From Pseudomonas mucidolens (lineage in GTDB: Bacteria; Pseudomonadota; Gammaproteobacteria; Pseudomonadales; Pseudomonadaceae), in the NCBI RefSeq assembly GCF_900106045.1, contig NZ_LT629802.1, forward strand, positions 4,402,001 to 4,466,000: a stretch of 64,000 nt of DNA, in the 5' to 3' direction. Both the position numbers and the translations under genes were made by a program. Below, piece by piece: positions 33,123 through 41,854 of the stretch (within the stretch, counting starts at the first letter, position 1; every line of letters begins with the position of its first letter). Below the pieces are notes generated by a model. It was not told where the DNA came from. It worked only from the letters and a program-made list of their open reading frames with translations, and did no database searches.

Positions 33123-34607
33123 TCACTTGTTGAGGTTGTAGTCTTTCTCGGCAGCGGCAAAGCGCTCAACCATACCGGCCGTAGGCTCGCCCTGCTTGCT
33201 CACGAGGTAGATTGCAATGCTGGCGAACAGGAAGCCCGGAATGATTTCGTACAGGCCCAGCAGCTCGAACTGCTTCCATACAATCACAGTGATCGCGCCG
33301 ACCAGAATACCGGCCAGTGCGCCGTTGCGGGTCATGCCTTTCCACAGGACCGAGATCAGGACCACTGGACCGAAGGCCGCACCGAAACCAGCCCAGGCGT
33401 AACTCACCAGGCCCAGTACACGGTTTTCCGGGTTCGCCGCCAAGGCAATGGCGATCAACGCAACCAGCAACACCATGATCCGGCCGACCCAGACCAGCTC
33501 GAGCTGGGACGCGCCCTTACGCAGGAAAGCCTTGTAGAAGTCTTCGGTCAGGGCGCTGGAGCACACCAGCAGCTGGCAGCTCAAGGTGCTCATTACGGCA
33601 GCCAGGATAGCTGACAGCAAGACACCGGCGATCCATGGGTTGAAGAGAAGCTTCGCCAGTTCGATGAACACCCGCTCAGGGTTTTCGGTTACCGGGCCCG
33701 CGACTTCCGGGTGCGCCGAGAAGTAGGCAATGCCGAAGAAACCGACAGCCACGGTCCCGCACAGGCACAGGATCATCCAGGCCATGGAGATGCGACGCGC
33801 CTTGGCAATCGACTTCACCGAATCCGCCGCCATGAAGCGTGCCAGGATGTGCGGCTGGCCGAAGTAGCCCAGGCCCCAGCCCATCAGCGAGATAATGCCG
33901 ATGAAGGTGGTGTTTTTCAGCATGTCGAAACTGGTCGGATCCTTCGCTTCAATGGCCAGGAACGTGGTGTCGACACCACCGGTAGCCAGCAACACGATGA
34001 TCGGCGTGAGGATCAACGCGAAGATCATCAGCGTGGCTTGCACGGTATCTGTCCAGCTCACTGCCAGGAAACCACCGATAAAGGTGTAGGCAATCGTCGC
34101 AGCTGCACCGGCCCACAGCGCCGTTTCGTAGGACATGCCGAAGGTGCTTTCAAACAGACGGGCACCAGCAACGATGCCGGAAGCGCAGTAGATGGTGAAG
34201 AACACCAGGATCACCACCGCGGAGATAATCCGCAGCAGCCCGCTTTTGTCTTCAAAACGGCTGGAGAAGTAGTCCGGCAGCGTCAGCGCGTCGCCGTTAT
34301 GCTCGGTCTGCACCCGCAGGCGACCGGCAACAAACAGCCAGTTCAGGTAAGCACCGATAATCAGGCCGATGGCGATCCAGCTTTCCGACAGGCCCGACAT
34401 GTAGATGGCGCCTGGCAGCCCCATCAACAACCAGCCGCTCATATCCGAGGCGCCAGCCGAGAGTGCGGTGACGACGCTGCCGAGGCTGCGACCACCCAGA
34501 ATGTAATCGGAAAGGTTATTGGTGGAGCGATAGGCCATGAGACCGATCAGCACCATTGCCGCGATGTAGATCACAAATGTGATCAGGGTTGGATTACTTA
34601 CGCTCAT
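33123..34607 (-). CDS. putP: Sodium/proline symporter PutP
   Basis: PutP imports proline with Na+ across the inner membrane. The 494 residues have the SSS-family pattern of about 13 transmembrane helices. Hallmarks are NNLSDYILGGRSLG, SAGASDMSGWLLMGLPGA near the Na+ site, and FGQPHILARFMAA. ATG 34607 gives the normal N-terminus MSVSNPTLITF; an upstream extension is not supported. It is divergent from putA with GTTGCACC operator boxes in the 461-base gap, so both are expected to be controlled by PutA and proline. Confidence 0.96.
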   Translation of the reverse strand: MSVSNPTLITFVIYIAAMVLIGLMAYRSTNNLSDYILGGRSLGSVVTALSAGASDMSGWLLMGLPGAIYMSGLSESWIAIGLIIGAYLNWLFVAGRLRVQTEHNGDALTLPDYFSSRFEDKSGLLRIISAVVILVFFTIYCASGIVAGARLFESTFGMSYETALWAGAAATIAYTFIGGFLAVSWTDTVQATLMIFALILTPIIVLLATGGVDTTFLAIEAKDPTSFDMLKNTTFIGIISLMGWGLGYFGQPHILARFMAADSVKSIAKARRISMAWMILCLCGTVAVGFFGIAYFSAHPEVAGPVTENPERVFIELAKLLFNPWIAGVLLSAILAAVMSTLSCQLLVCSSALTEDFYKAFLRKGASQLELVWVGRIMVLLVALIAIALAANPENRVLGLVSYAWAGFGAAFGPVVLISVLWKGMTRNGALAGILVGAITVIVWKQFELLGLYEIIPGFLFASIAIYLVSKQGEPTAGMVERFAAAEKDYNLNK

Positions 34608-34758
34608 TGAGTTACGCCCTGGCTTTGTTTTTATGTAGCGGCGGCCTGTCAGTCCGTCCACAAAAGAGTAGCTTGTTAGACGGAGTTGCGTGCCGCGCAT
34701 TTATGACTGACGTTTCCCCAGGAAAGCCATCAGCCGATGAACCCTGCCCTTGCAGGCG

Positions 34759-34832
34759 GTTGCACCTTAGGCGCGAATGCTATTCAACAAAGCAAATAAG
34801 GTGCAACCAGTTTCGCGAGTTTTAGTTGCACC
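34759..34832. promoter_or_regulatory. Three PutA operator boxes on the putP side
   Basis: GTTGCACC occurs at 34759-34766 (+), 34800-34807 (-) and 34825-34832 (+). The core GTTGCA is the recognition hexamer described for the ribbon-helix-helix domain of E. coli PutA. They lie 150-230 bases upstream of putP and probably bind the PutA repressor. Confidence 0.75.
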
Positions 34833-34858
34833 TGAGGATGTTTTTCGGCAAACGGCCC

Positions 34859-34885
34859 GTTTTTGCTCCTTTTCGGAGCAAAAAC
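34859..34885. other. Palindrome in the putP-putA intergenic region
   Basis: A perfect 11-bp inverted repeat (34859-34869 with 34875-34885), arm gtttttgctcc, loop ttttc. T precedes and A follows the GC part, the opposite of an intrinsic terminator, so an operator or cruciform is more likely. Confidence 0.6.
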
Positions 34886-34980
34886 AACCGAACTCAGAAG
34901 TAAATACACCAGCACTTTACCGATTTCGCGGGGTGAAAACGTTTTCCTGACGAACTGCGCGAATTTCATCGACAAATTGG

Positions 34981-34998
34981 GTTGCACCCGGTTGCACC
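34981..34998 (+). promoter_or_regulatory. Two tandem PutA operator boxes on the putA side
   Basis: GTTGCACC at 34981-34988 and again at 34991-34998. The copies are spaced 10 bp, one helical turn, which suits side-by-side binding of ribbon-helix-helix dimers. They end 70 bases before the putA ATG. Confidence 0.75.
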
Positions 34999-35068
34999 TG
35001 TGTCGGCGCAAAGCTAATCTTGCCGCCAGCTGATGCCACGCGGTAGTGGCACCCATGAGGATAAAAAT

Positions 35069-38000
35069 ATGGCTACGACCACCCTTGGGGTCAAACTCGA
35101 TGACCCAACCCGCGAACGCCTCAAGGCGGCCGCGACCTCCATTGATCGCACGCCGCACTGGCTGATCAAGCAGGCGATTTTCAATTACCTGGAGAAACTC
35201 GAGGGTGGCGCAACCCTGACCGAGCTCAATGGTTCGGGCAGCAAGGATATGGATGACGCCGGCGAGGTGCAGGCCGACCACGCCCATCAGTGCTTCCTGG
35301 AGTTCGCTGAAAGCATCCTGCCGCAATCGGTCCTGCGCGCCTCGATCACCGCCGCTTACCGCCGTCCTGAGCCGGAAGTGGTGCCGATGTTGATCGAGCA
35401 GGCTCGCCTGCCCGCCGAAATGGCCGAAGCGACCAACAAGCTGGCGGCCTCGATTGCCGAGAAACTGCGCAATCAGAAGAGCGCCGGTGGCCGTGCAGGC
35501 ATTGTTCAAGGCCTGCTGCAGGAATTCTCCCTGTCATCCCAGGAAGGCGTGGCACTGATGTGCCTGGCCGAAGCGCTGTTGCGCATTCCGGACAAAGGCA
35601 CCCGCGATGCGTTGATCCGCGACAAGATCAGCACCGGTAACTGGCACCCACACCTGGGCAACAGTCCATCGCTGTTCGTCAACGCCGCCACATGGGGCCT
35701 GCTGCTGACCGGCAAACTGGTGTCGACCCACAACGAAGCAGGCCTGACGTCGTCCCTGAGCCGCATCATCGGCAAGAGCGGCGAGCCGATGATCCGCAAG
35801 GGCGTCGACATGGCCATGCGCCTGATGGGCGAACAATTCGTTACCGGTGAAACCATCGCTGAAGCCTTGGCCAACGCCAGCAAATTCGAATCCAAGGGCT
35901 TCCGCTATTCCTACGACATGCTCGGTGAAGCCGCACTCACCGAACACGACGCCCAGAAGTATCTCGCATCCTACGAACAAGCCATCCATTCCATCGGCAA
36001 GGCTTCCCACGGTCGCGGCATTTACGAAGGTCCGGGCATCTCCATCAAACTGTCGGCCCTGCACCCACGCTACAGCCGCGCCCAGTACGAACGCGTGATG
36101 GACGAGCTGTACCCGCGCCTGTTGTCCCTGACGCTGCTGGCCAAGCAGTACGACATCGGCCTGAATATCGACGCTGAAGAAGCCGACCGTCTGGAGCTGT
36201 CCCTGGATCTGCTGGAGCGTCTGTGCTTCGAGCCGAAATTGACCGGCTGGAACGGCATCGGCTTCGTGATTCAGGCTTATCAGAAGCGTTGCCCGTATGT
36301 GATCGACTACGTGATCGATCTGGCACGCCGCAGCCGTCACCGCCTGATGATCCGCCTGGTAAAAGGCGCGTACTGGGACAGCGAAATCAAGCGTGCCCAA
36401 GTCGAAGGCCTGGAAGGCTATCCGGTGTACACCCGCAAGGTATACACCGACGTTTCCTACGTTGCCTGCGCACGCAAGCTGCTGTCGGTACCGGAAGTTA
36501 TCTACCCGCAGTTCGCCACGCACAACGCCCATACCTTGTCGGCCATTTATCACATCGCCGGCCAGAACTATTACCCTGGTCAGTACGAGTTCCAATGCCT
36601 GCACGGCATGGGTGAGCCGCTGTACGAACAAGTCGTGGGCAAGATCTCCGAAGGCAAGCTGAACCGTCCGTGTCGCGTGTACGCACCGGTCGGCACCCAC
36701 GAAACACTGCTGGCCTACCTGGTACGTCGACTGCTGGAAAACGGCGCCAACACCTCGTTCGTCAACCGTATCGCCGACCAATCCATCTCGATCCAGGAGC
36801 TGGTGGCCGATCCGGTGGCCAGCATCGAGCAAATGGCTACGCTGGAAGGCGGTTTCGGCCTGCCGCACCCGCGTATCCCGCTGCCGCGTGACCTGTATGG
36901 CAGCGACCGCGCCAACTCGGCCGGCATCGACATGGCCAACGAACACCGCCTGGCATCGCTGTCCTGTGCCTTGCTGGCCACCGCCCACAACAACTGGAAA
37001 GCCGCGCCGATGCTGGGCTGCGAGTCCAGCAATGAAGTGGCATCGCCAGTGCTGAACCCCTCGGATCACCGCGATGTCGTGGGCCACGTACAGGAGGCGA
37101 CTGTCGCCGACGTCGACAACGCGATCCAGTGCGCCCTCAGCGCCGCCCCGATCTGGCAGGCCACCCCGCCCGCCGAACGCGCCGCGATCCTGGAACGTGC
37201 CGCTGATCTGATGGAAGGCGAGATCCAGCCACTCATGGGCCTGCTGGCCCGTGAAGCAGGCAAGACCTTTGCCAATGCCATCGCCGAAGTGCGTGAAGCC
37301 GTGGACTTCCTGCGTTACTACGCAGTGCAGGCCCGCAACGATTTCAGCAATGATGCGCACCGTCCTCTGGGCCCGGTTGTTTGCATCAGCCCGTGGAACT
37401 TCCCGCTGGCCATTTTCAGCGGCCAGGTCGCTGCCGCACTGGCTGCAGGCAACCCGGTACTGGCCAAGCCTGCCGAGCAGACGCCACTGGTGGCCGCGCA
37501 GGCCGTGCGCCTGCTGCTGGAAGCCGGCATTCCTGAGGGCGTGTTGCAACTGCTGCCAGGCCAGGGCGAAAGCGTCGGCGCACGCCTGGTGGGCGATGAG
37601 CGCGTCAAGGGCGTGATGTTCACTGGCTCCACCGAAGTCGCGCGCCTGCTGCAACGCAATGTCGCCGGCCGCCTGGATGCACAAGGCCGCCCAATCCCGC
37701 TGATCGCCGAAACCGGTGGCCAGAACGCGATGATCGTCGACTCGTCGGCACTCACCGAACAAGTGGTCATCGATGTCGTTTCCTCGGCCTTCGACAGCGC
37801 CGGTCAACGCTGCTCGGCCCTGCGCGTACTGTGCCTGCAGGAAGATTCTGCTGATCGCGTCATCGAAATGCTCAAGGGCGCGATGGCTGAATGCCGTCTC
37901 GGCAACCCTGAGCGCTTGTCCGTGGACATCGGCCCGGTGATCGACGCCGAAGCCAAGGCCGGTATCGAGAAGCACATCCAAGGCATGCGCGACAAAGGCC

Positions 38001-39022
38001 GCACGGTGTACCAGGTGGCGATTGCCGACAGCGAGGAAGTCAAGCGCGGCACCTTCGTGATGCCGACCCTGATCGAGCTGGAAAGCTTCGACGAGCTGCA
38101 ACGTGAGATCTTTGGCCCGGTACTCCACGTCGTGCGCTACAAGCGCAAGGAAATCGACCAGTTGATCGGCCAGATCAATGCTTCCGGTTATGGCCTGACC
38201 CTGGGCGTGCACACCCGTATCGACGAAACCATCGCCAAGGTGATCGACAACGTCAATGCCGGCAACGTCTACGTCAACCGCAACATCGTCGGTGCCGTGG
38301 TCGGCGTGCAGCCATTCGGCGGCGAAGGCTTGTCGGGTACCGGTCCGAAAGCCGGCGGCCCGCTGTACTTGTACCGCCTGTTGTCGACGCGTCCTACCGA
38401 TGCGATCGAGCAATCCTTCGTACGCGCCGACACCTTGGTTGCACCGGATGTACGCCTGCGGGACGCCATGAGCCAGCCGCTGACAGCCCTGAAAACCTGG
38501 GCCGACAGCAACCAGTTCAGCGACCTGAGCACCCTCTGCGTGCAGTTCGCCGCCCAATCGCAAAGCGGTATCACCCGCCAACTGGCTGGCCCGACCGGCG
38601 AGCGTAACAGCTACGCCATTCTGCCCCGCGAGCACGTGTTGTGCCTGGCGGACGTGGAAGGCGACCTGTTGGCGCAACTGGCGGCTGTACTGGCCGTGGG
38701 TAGCTCGGCGGTATGGCCGGAATCTGACTTGACCAAGGCACTGTTCACACGCTTGCCGAAGGAAATTCAAGCGAAGATCCAGCGTGTAGCCGACTGGACC
38801 AAAGACGAAGTGATCTTCGACGCGGTCTTGCACCACGGCGACTCCGATCAACTGCGTGGGGTTTGCCAACAAGTGGCCCAGCGTGGCGGCGCCATTGTCG
38901 GGGTTCACGGCCTGTCTTCGGGTGAGACCGGCATTGCGCTGGAACGCCTGGTGATCGAGCGTGCGCTGAGCGTCAACACCGCTGCGGCGGGTGGTAACGC
39001 CAGCCTCATGACCATCGGCTAA
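35069..39022 (+). CDS. putA: Trifunctional proline utilization protein PutA (repressor, proline dehydrogenase, P5C dehydrogenase)
   Basis: PutA oxidises proline to glutamate in two steps and represses the put genes when proline is absent. The 1317 residues include an N-terminal ribbon-helix-helix DNA-binding domain (about 1-47, TTTLGVKLDDPTRERLK), an FAD-dependent proline dehydrogenase barrel (about 190-500, with GPGISIKLSALHPRYSR), and the aldehyde dehydrogenase (about 590-1070) with ETGGQNAM and catalytic Cys915 in GQRCSAL. A C-terminal ALDH-like extension of about 200 residues follows. I chose ATG 35069, which has gagg upstream; the longer frame adds 12 residues before the DNA-binding domain. 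Confidence 0.96.
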   Translation: MATTTLGVKLDDPTRERLKAAATSIDRTPHWLIKQAIFNYLEKLEGGATLTELNGSGSKDMDDAGEVQADHAHQCFLEFAESILPQSVLRASITAAYRRPEPEVVPMLIEQARLPAEMAEATNKLAASIAEKLRNQKSAGGRAGIVQGLLQEFSLSSQEGVALMCLAEALLRIPDKGTRDALIRDKISTGNWHPHLGNSPSLFVNAATWGLLLTGKLVSTHNEAGLTSSLSRIIGKSGEPMIRKGVDMAMRLMGEQFVTGETIAEALANASKFESKGFRYSYDMLGEAALTEHDAQKYLASYEQAIHSIGKASHGRGIYEGPGISIKLSALHPRYSRAQYERVMDELYPRLLSLTLLAKQYDIGLNIDAEEADRLELSLDLLERLCFEPKLTGWNGIGFVIQAYQKRCPYVIDYVIDLARRSRHRLMIRLVKGAYWDSEIKRAQVEGLEGYPVYTRKVYTDVSYVACARKLLSVPEVIYPQFATHNAHTLSAIYHIAGQNYYPGQYEFQCLHGMGEPLYEQVVGKISEGKLNRPCRVYAPVGTHETLLAYLVRRLLENGANTSFVNRIADQSISIQELVADPVASIEQMATLEGGFGLPHPRIPLPRDLYGSDRANSAGIDMANEHRLASLSCALLATAHNNWKAAPMLGCESSNEVASPVLNPSDHRDVVGHVQEATVADVDNAIQCALSAAPIWQATPPAERAAILERAADLMEGEIQPLMGLLAREAGKTFANAIAEVREAVDFLRYYAVQARNDFSNDAHRPLGPVVCISPWNFPLAIFSGQVAAALAAGNPVLAKPAEQTPLVAAQAVRLLLEAGIPEGVLQLLPGQGESVGARLVGDERVKGVMFTGSTEVARLLQRNVAGRLDAQGRPIPLIAETGGQNAMIVDSSALTEQVVIDVVSSAFDSAGQRCSALRVLCLQEDSADRVIEMLKGAMAECRLGNPERLSVDIGPVIDAEAKAGIEKHIQGMRDKGRTVYQVAIADSEEVKRGTFVMPTLIELESFDELQREIFGPVLHVVRYKRKEIDQLIGQINASGYGLTLGVHTRIDETIAKVIDNVNAGNVYVNRNIVGAVVGVQPFGGEGLSGTGPKAGGPLYLYRLLSTRPTDAIEQSFVRADTLVAPDVRLRDAMSQPLTALKTWADSNQFSDLSTLCVQFAAQSQSGITRQLAGPTGERNSYAILPREHVLCLADVEGDLLAQLAAVLAVGSSAVWPESDLTKALFTRLPKEIQAKIQRVADWTKDEVIFDAVLHHGDSDQLRGVCQQVAQRGGAIVGVHGLSSGETGIALERLVIERALSVNTAAAGGNASLMTIG

Positions 39023-39041
39023 CTGAAGAAACGCGGTAAAC

Positions 39042-39069
39042 AATGTGGGAGCAGGTTTGCTCCCACATT
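39042..39069. repeat. Short REP-like hairpin after putA
   Basis: A perfect 12-bp stem (39042-39053 with 39058-39069), arm aatgtgggagca, loop ggtt. It starts 20 bases after the putA stop. There is no T-run; the gtgggagc core resembles the genome's other REP palindromes. It may serve as the putA mRNA 3' end. Confidence 0.7.
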
Positions 39070-39185
39070 GATCGCATTGCAACTCTGCGCTTCTGTTCTG
39101 CCCCTCCATCACCCAAATCAATCTTGCTATCCAGCCTTTATTCTCGCACTTAGACTCAGGCCTATTCCCACACAGGTAAGCCGCC

Positions 39186-40988
39186 ATGTCCGAGTCGCTG
39201 CTCAGTTCCCGCAATTTGGCTTTCGAGCTGTACGAAGTCCTCGATGCCGAGGGCCTGACCCAGCGCGAGCGGTTTGCCGAGCACAACCGTGAAACCTTCG
39301 ACGCCGCCCTCGACACCGCTCGCAACATCGCCGAGAAATTCTTCGCCCCGCACAACCGCAAGGGCGATGAGAACGAGCCGCGCTTTGAAGACGGTCGGGC
39401 GATTCTGATTCCAGAAGTGAAACCGGCGGTCGATGCCTTCCTCGAAGCGGGTTTCCTCAACGCGGCCCGCAGCTTCGAAGTCGGTGGCATGCAATTACCG
39501 ACGCTGCTGTCCCAGGCCTGTTTTGCGCACTTCCAGTCGGCCAACGCCGCTTCGACCTCGTACCCGTTCCTGACCATGGGCGCGGCCAATCTGATCGAGA
39601 GCTTTGGCACTGAAGCGCAGAAACAGCGCTTCCTGCAACCGATGATCGAAGGTCGCTTCTTCGGCACCATGGCGTTGACCGAACCCCATGCCGGTTCGTC
39701 GTTGTCGGATATTCGTACCCGCGCCGAGCCCGCGCCTGACGGCACCTATCGACTCAAGGGCAACAAGATATTCATTTCCGGCGGTGATCACCCGTTGTCG
39801 GAAAACATCGTGCACATGGTGCTGGCCAAGCTGCCGGACGCGCCCGCCGGGGTGAAGGGTATTTCGTTGTTTATCGTGCCCAAGTTCCTGGTCAACGACG
39901 ATGGCAGTCTCGGCAAGCGCAACGACGTGTTGCTGGCCGGGCTGTTCCACAAGATGGGCTGGCGTGGCACCACGTCCACGGCACTGAACTTCGGCGATAA
40001 CGGCGACTGCGTAGGCTATCTGGTGGGCAAGCCTCACCAGGGTCTGGCCTGCATGTTCCAGATGATGAACGAGGCCCGGATTGGCGTCGGCATGGGCGCG
40101 GTGATGCTCGGCTACGCCGGTTACCTTTACTCCCTGGAATACGCCAGGGAACGACCTCAAGGCCGCCTGCCCGACAGCAAGGACCCGAACACGGCACCGG
40201 TGTCGATCATCCAGCACGCCGATATCAAACGCATGCTATTGACGCAAAAAGCCTATGTCGAAGGGGCCTTCGACCTGGGGCTCTACGCCGCGCGGCTGTT
40301 CGACGACACCACGACCCTGGACACCGAGGCCGGACGCCAACAGGCCCACGAATTGCTGGACCTGCTGACACCTATCGTCAAATCCTGGCCTTCGGAGTTT
40401 TGTCTGAAGGCCAACGAGCTGGCGATCCAGATTCTCGGTGGCCACGGTTATACCCGTGAATATCCGGTTGAGCAGTACTACCGCGATAACCGCTTGAACC
40501 CGATCCATGAAGGCACCCATGGCATCCAGTCCCTGGATCTGCTGGGACGCAAGCTCGCGCAGAATGGCGGTTCGGGCTTGAAACAACTGATTCACCTGAT
40601 CGCCGAAACCGGCGCACGGGCTCAGAAATACCCATCGCTCAGCGCGTTACGCGAACCGTTGGAACAGTTAGTGGCACGCTTGCAAAGCGTCACTCTCGGA
40701 CTCTTGACCGACCTGGCACACGGCAAGGTCAACAGCAGCCTGGCCAACTCGGCGCTGTACCTGAAAGTGTTCGGGCATACGGTAATCGGCTGGCGCTGGC
40801 TGGAACAAGCGATTCGCGCCGAAAAAGGGCTGCGCGAGGGTAACGCTGGCGATGTCGCCTTCTACAAGGGCAAGCTCCAGGCCGCCCGGTACTTCCTGAC
40901 CTGGGAAATACCGGGTTGCCATCACGAACTGGCACTTCTCGAGGCACGCGACGATACATGCCTGGGGATGCAGGATGAGTGGTTCTAG
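39186..40988 (+). CDS. Acyl-CoA dehydrogenase, long C-terminally extended type
   Basis: A 600-residue FAD enzyme of the acyl-CoA dehydrogenase superfamily, in the branch with an extra C-terminal domain (the DmdC / long-FadE type), not the 380-residue classical form. MALTEPHAGSSLSDIRT is the flavin/substrate motif. NPIHEGTHGIQ carries Glu442, the likely catalytic base, and QILGGHGYTREYP is the second signature. The natural substrate cannot be told from sequence. It converges on the ZapA-like gene with only 2 bases between the stops. It corresponds in order to PA5020 of P. aeruginosa. Confidence 0.88.
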   Translation: MSESLLSSRNLAFELYEVLDAEGLTQRERFAEHNRETFDAALDTARNIAEKFFAPHNRKGDENEPRFEDGRAILIPEVKPAVDAFLEAGFLNAARSFEVGGMQLPTLLSQACFAHFQSANAASTSYPFLTMGAANLIESFGTEAQKQRFLQPMIEGRFFGTMALTEPHAGSSLSDIRTRAEPAPDGTYRLKGNKIFISGGDHPLSENIVHMVLAKLPDAPAGVKGISLFIVPKFLVNDDGSLGKRNDVLLAGLFHKMGWRGTTSTALNFGDNGDCVGYLVGKPHQGLACMFQMMNEARIGVGMGAVMLGYAGYLYSLEYARERPQGRLPDSKDPNTAPVSIIQHADIKRMLLTQKAYVEGAFDLGLYAARLFDDTTTLDTEAGRQQAHELLDLLTPIVKSWPSEFCLKANELAIQILGGHGYTREYPVEQYYRDNRLNPIHEGTHGIQSLDLLGRKLAQNGGSGLKQLIHLIAETGARAQKYPSLSALREPLEQLVARLQSVTLGLLTDLAHGKVNSSLANSALYLKVFGHTVIGWRWLEQAIRAEKGLREGNAGDVAFYKGKLQAARYFLTWEIPGCHHELALLEARDDTCLGMQDEWF

Positions 40989-40990
40989 CT

Positions 40991-41293
40991 CTAAGGCTGG
41001 CCGATAGCCTTGGAGATCACCTCGACCGTGGCGCTGACTTGCTCTTGATAACGGTCGAGCTCCTGCTGGTGACGCTGCTGCATTTCAATCTGTTCGGCGC
41101 ACAGGTTCAGCGCCGCCAGCACCAGCAGTTTGTCGCCGATCAGCGTCGGGTACCTTTTCTTGGTGATGGCCAGGGACGCCTTGAGCATCGTCACGGCGCT
41201 CATCAGGGTGTTGTCTTCCCCGTCCGGTGCCTTGATCGAGTAATCCTCACCGAGAATCGAAACGACCTTTATCCCCTCGGTGCCTGGATTCAT
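40991..41293 (-). CDS. ZapA-like cell division protein, divergent paralogue
   Basis: A 100-residue protein with ZapA architecture: a short beta-strand head (VVSILGEDYSIKAP) followed by a long helix rich in Gln/Glu (about residues 65-95) likely to form a coiled coil. The segment DKLLVLAALNLCAEQI matches the conserved helix that in canonical ZapA reads roughly A(D)xxAVMAALNI. The rest differs clearly from the ZapA I remember next to the 6S RNA gene in Pseudomonas, so this is probably a second copy. ATG 41293 overlaps the preceding gene by 4 bases. Binding to FtsZ is inference. Confidence 0.65.
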   Translation of the reverse strand: MNPGTEGIKVVSILGEDYSIKAPDGEDNTLMSAVTMLKASLAITKKRYPTLIGDKLLVLAALNLCAEQIEMQQRHQQELDRYQEQVSATVEVISKAIGQP

Positions 41294-41520
41294 GCGCTGA
41301 CAGGACCTGCGCTCACGCGCTCAACCAACGCCTGAATCCGCGCGGCAGTAACGCCCTGCTTTTCTTCATGTTCCATGAGGCTAAGTTGCAAGCTGTCGTT
41401 CTCGTCCTTGGCGAGGGCCAGCTCCGATTTGAGCGACTCATTGGCGCCCAGCAGTTGTTGATTCTGCTGCACCAGGTCATTGACCAGTTGTTCCAGCTGG
41501 CTGAGAGATGTTTCTAACAT
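41290..41520 (-). CDS. Small coiled-coil protein (TIGR02449/ZapB-like)
   Basis: A 76-residue protein that is almost entirely predicted coiled coil: heptads of Leu with Gln/Asn/Glu from residue 5 to about 68. Canonical Pseudomonas zapA is also preceded by such a gene. The pair is coupled by an ATGA overlap and so likely made together. ATG 41520 has gagaa upstream. The 334-base gap to the antiporter start on the other side holds only promoter-like sequence that I can support. Confidence 0.65.
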   Translation of the reverse strand: MLETSLSQLEQLVNDLVQQNQQLLGANESLKSELALAKDENDSLQLSLMEHEEKQGVTAARIQALVERVSAGPVSA

Positions 41521-41763
41521 TTTGATTTCTCGGGCTTTTTAAAAGGGCGGTGACGATAAAGAAAATTCACCTTGGAAGCCAGGGATATCCTGGCGCGCAG
41601 CCTTGATTTTAAAGCTCGGGCCACGCTTTGGAGCCTTAGTGACTGCAATTATGCAATCTGGTTCCTGAATCCCCACAGATCCTCTGCGGTTCAGGCTGTG
41701 TTTTTTGGGTAAGGGCCACCCGCAAGCTGGACACCCTTGCCAGTCATTACGCAAAAAACCTTT

Positions 41764-41794
41764 TTGACAGCACCGCAATTCAACAGGTTAGAAT
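41764..41794 (+). promoter_or_regulatory. Putative sigma-70 promoter of the antiporter gene
   Basis: A perfect -35 TTGACA at 41764-41769 and a -10 TAGAAT at 41789-41794 (5 of 6 matches) are separated by 19 bases, slightly long. The start codon follows about 60 bases downstream. Confidence 0.5.
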
Positions 41795-41854
41795 CGCTGG
41801 CACGCAGACTGCATGGTCAGTCTGCGCCTCGCCTTTCTTTCTGGAGTACTGCCT

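Noticed and set aside
35534..39745. A 1403-codon open frame on the minus strand opposite putA
   Set aside because: It is antisense to an unmistakable PutA and the start of the acyl-CoA dehydrogenase, shows no family resemblance, and is explained by the high GC content of third codon positions.
41521..41854. Possible 6S RNA or other structured RNA beside the ZapA-like gene
   Set aside because: The canonical zapA is next to ssrS in Pseudomonas, so I looked, but this stretch shows no long closed stem with a central bubble. Only a promoter-like pair is supportable.
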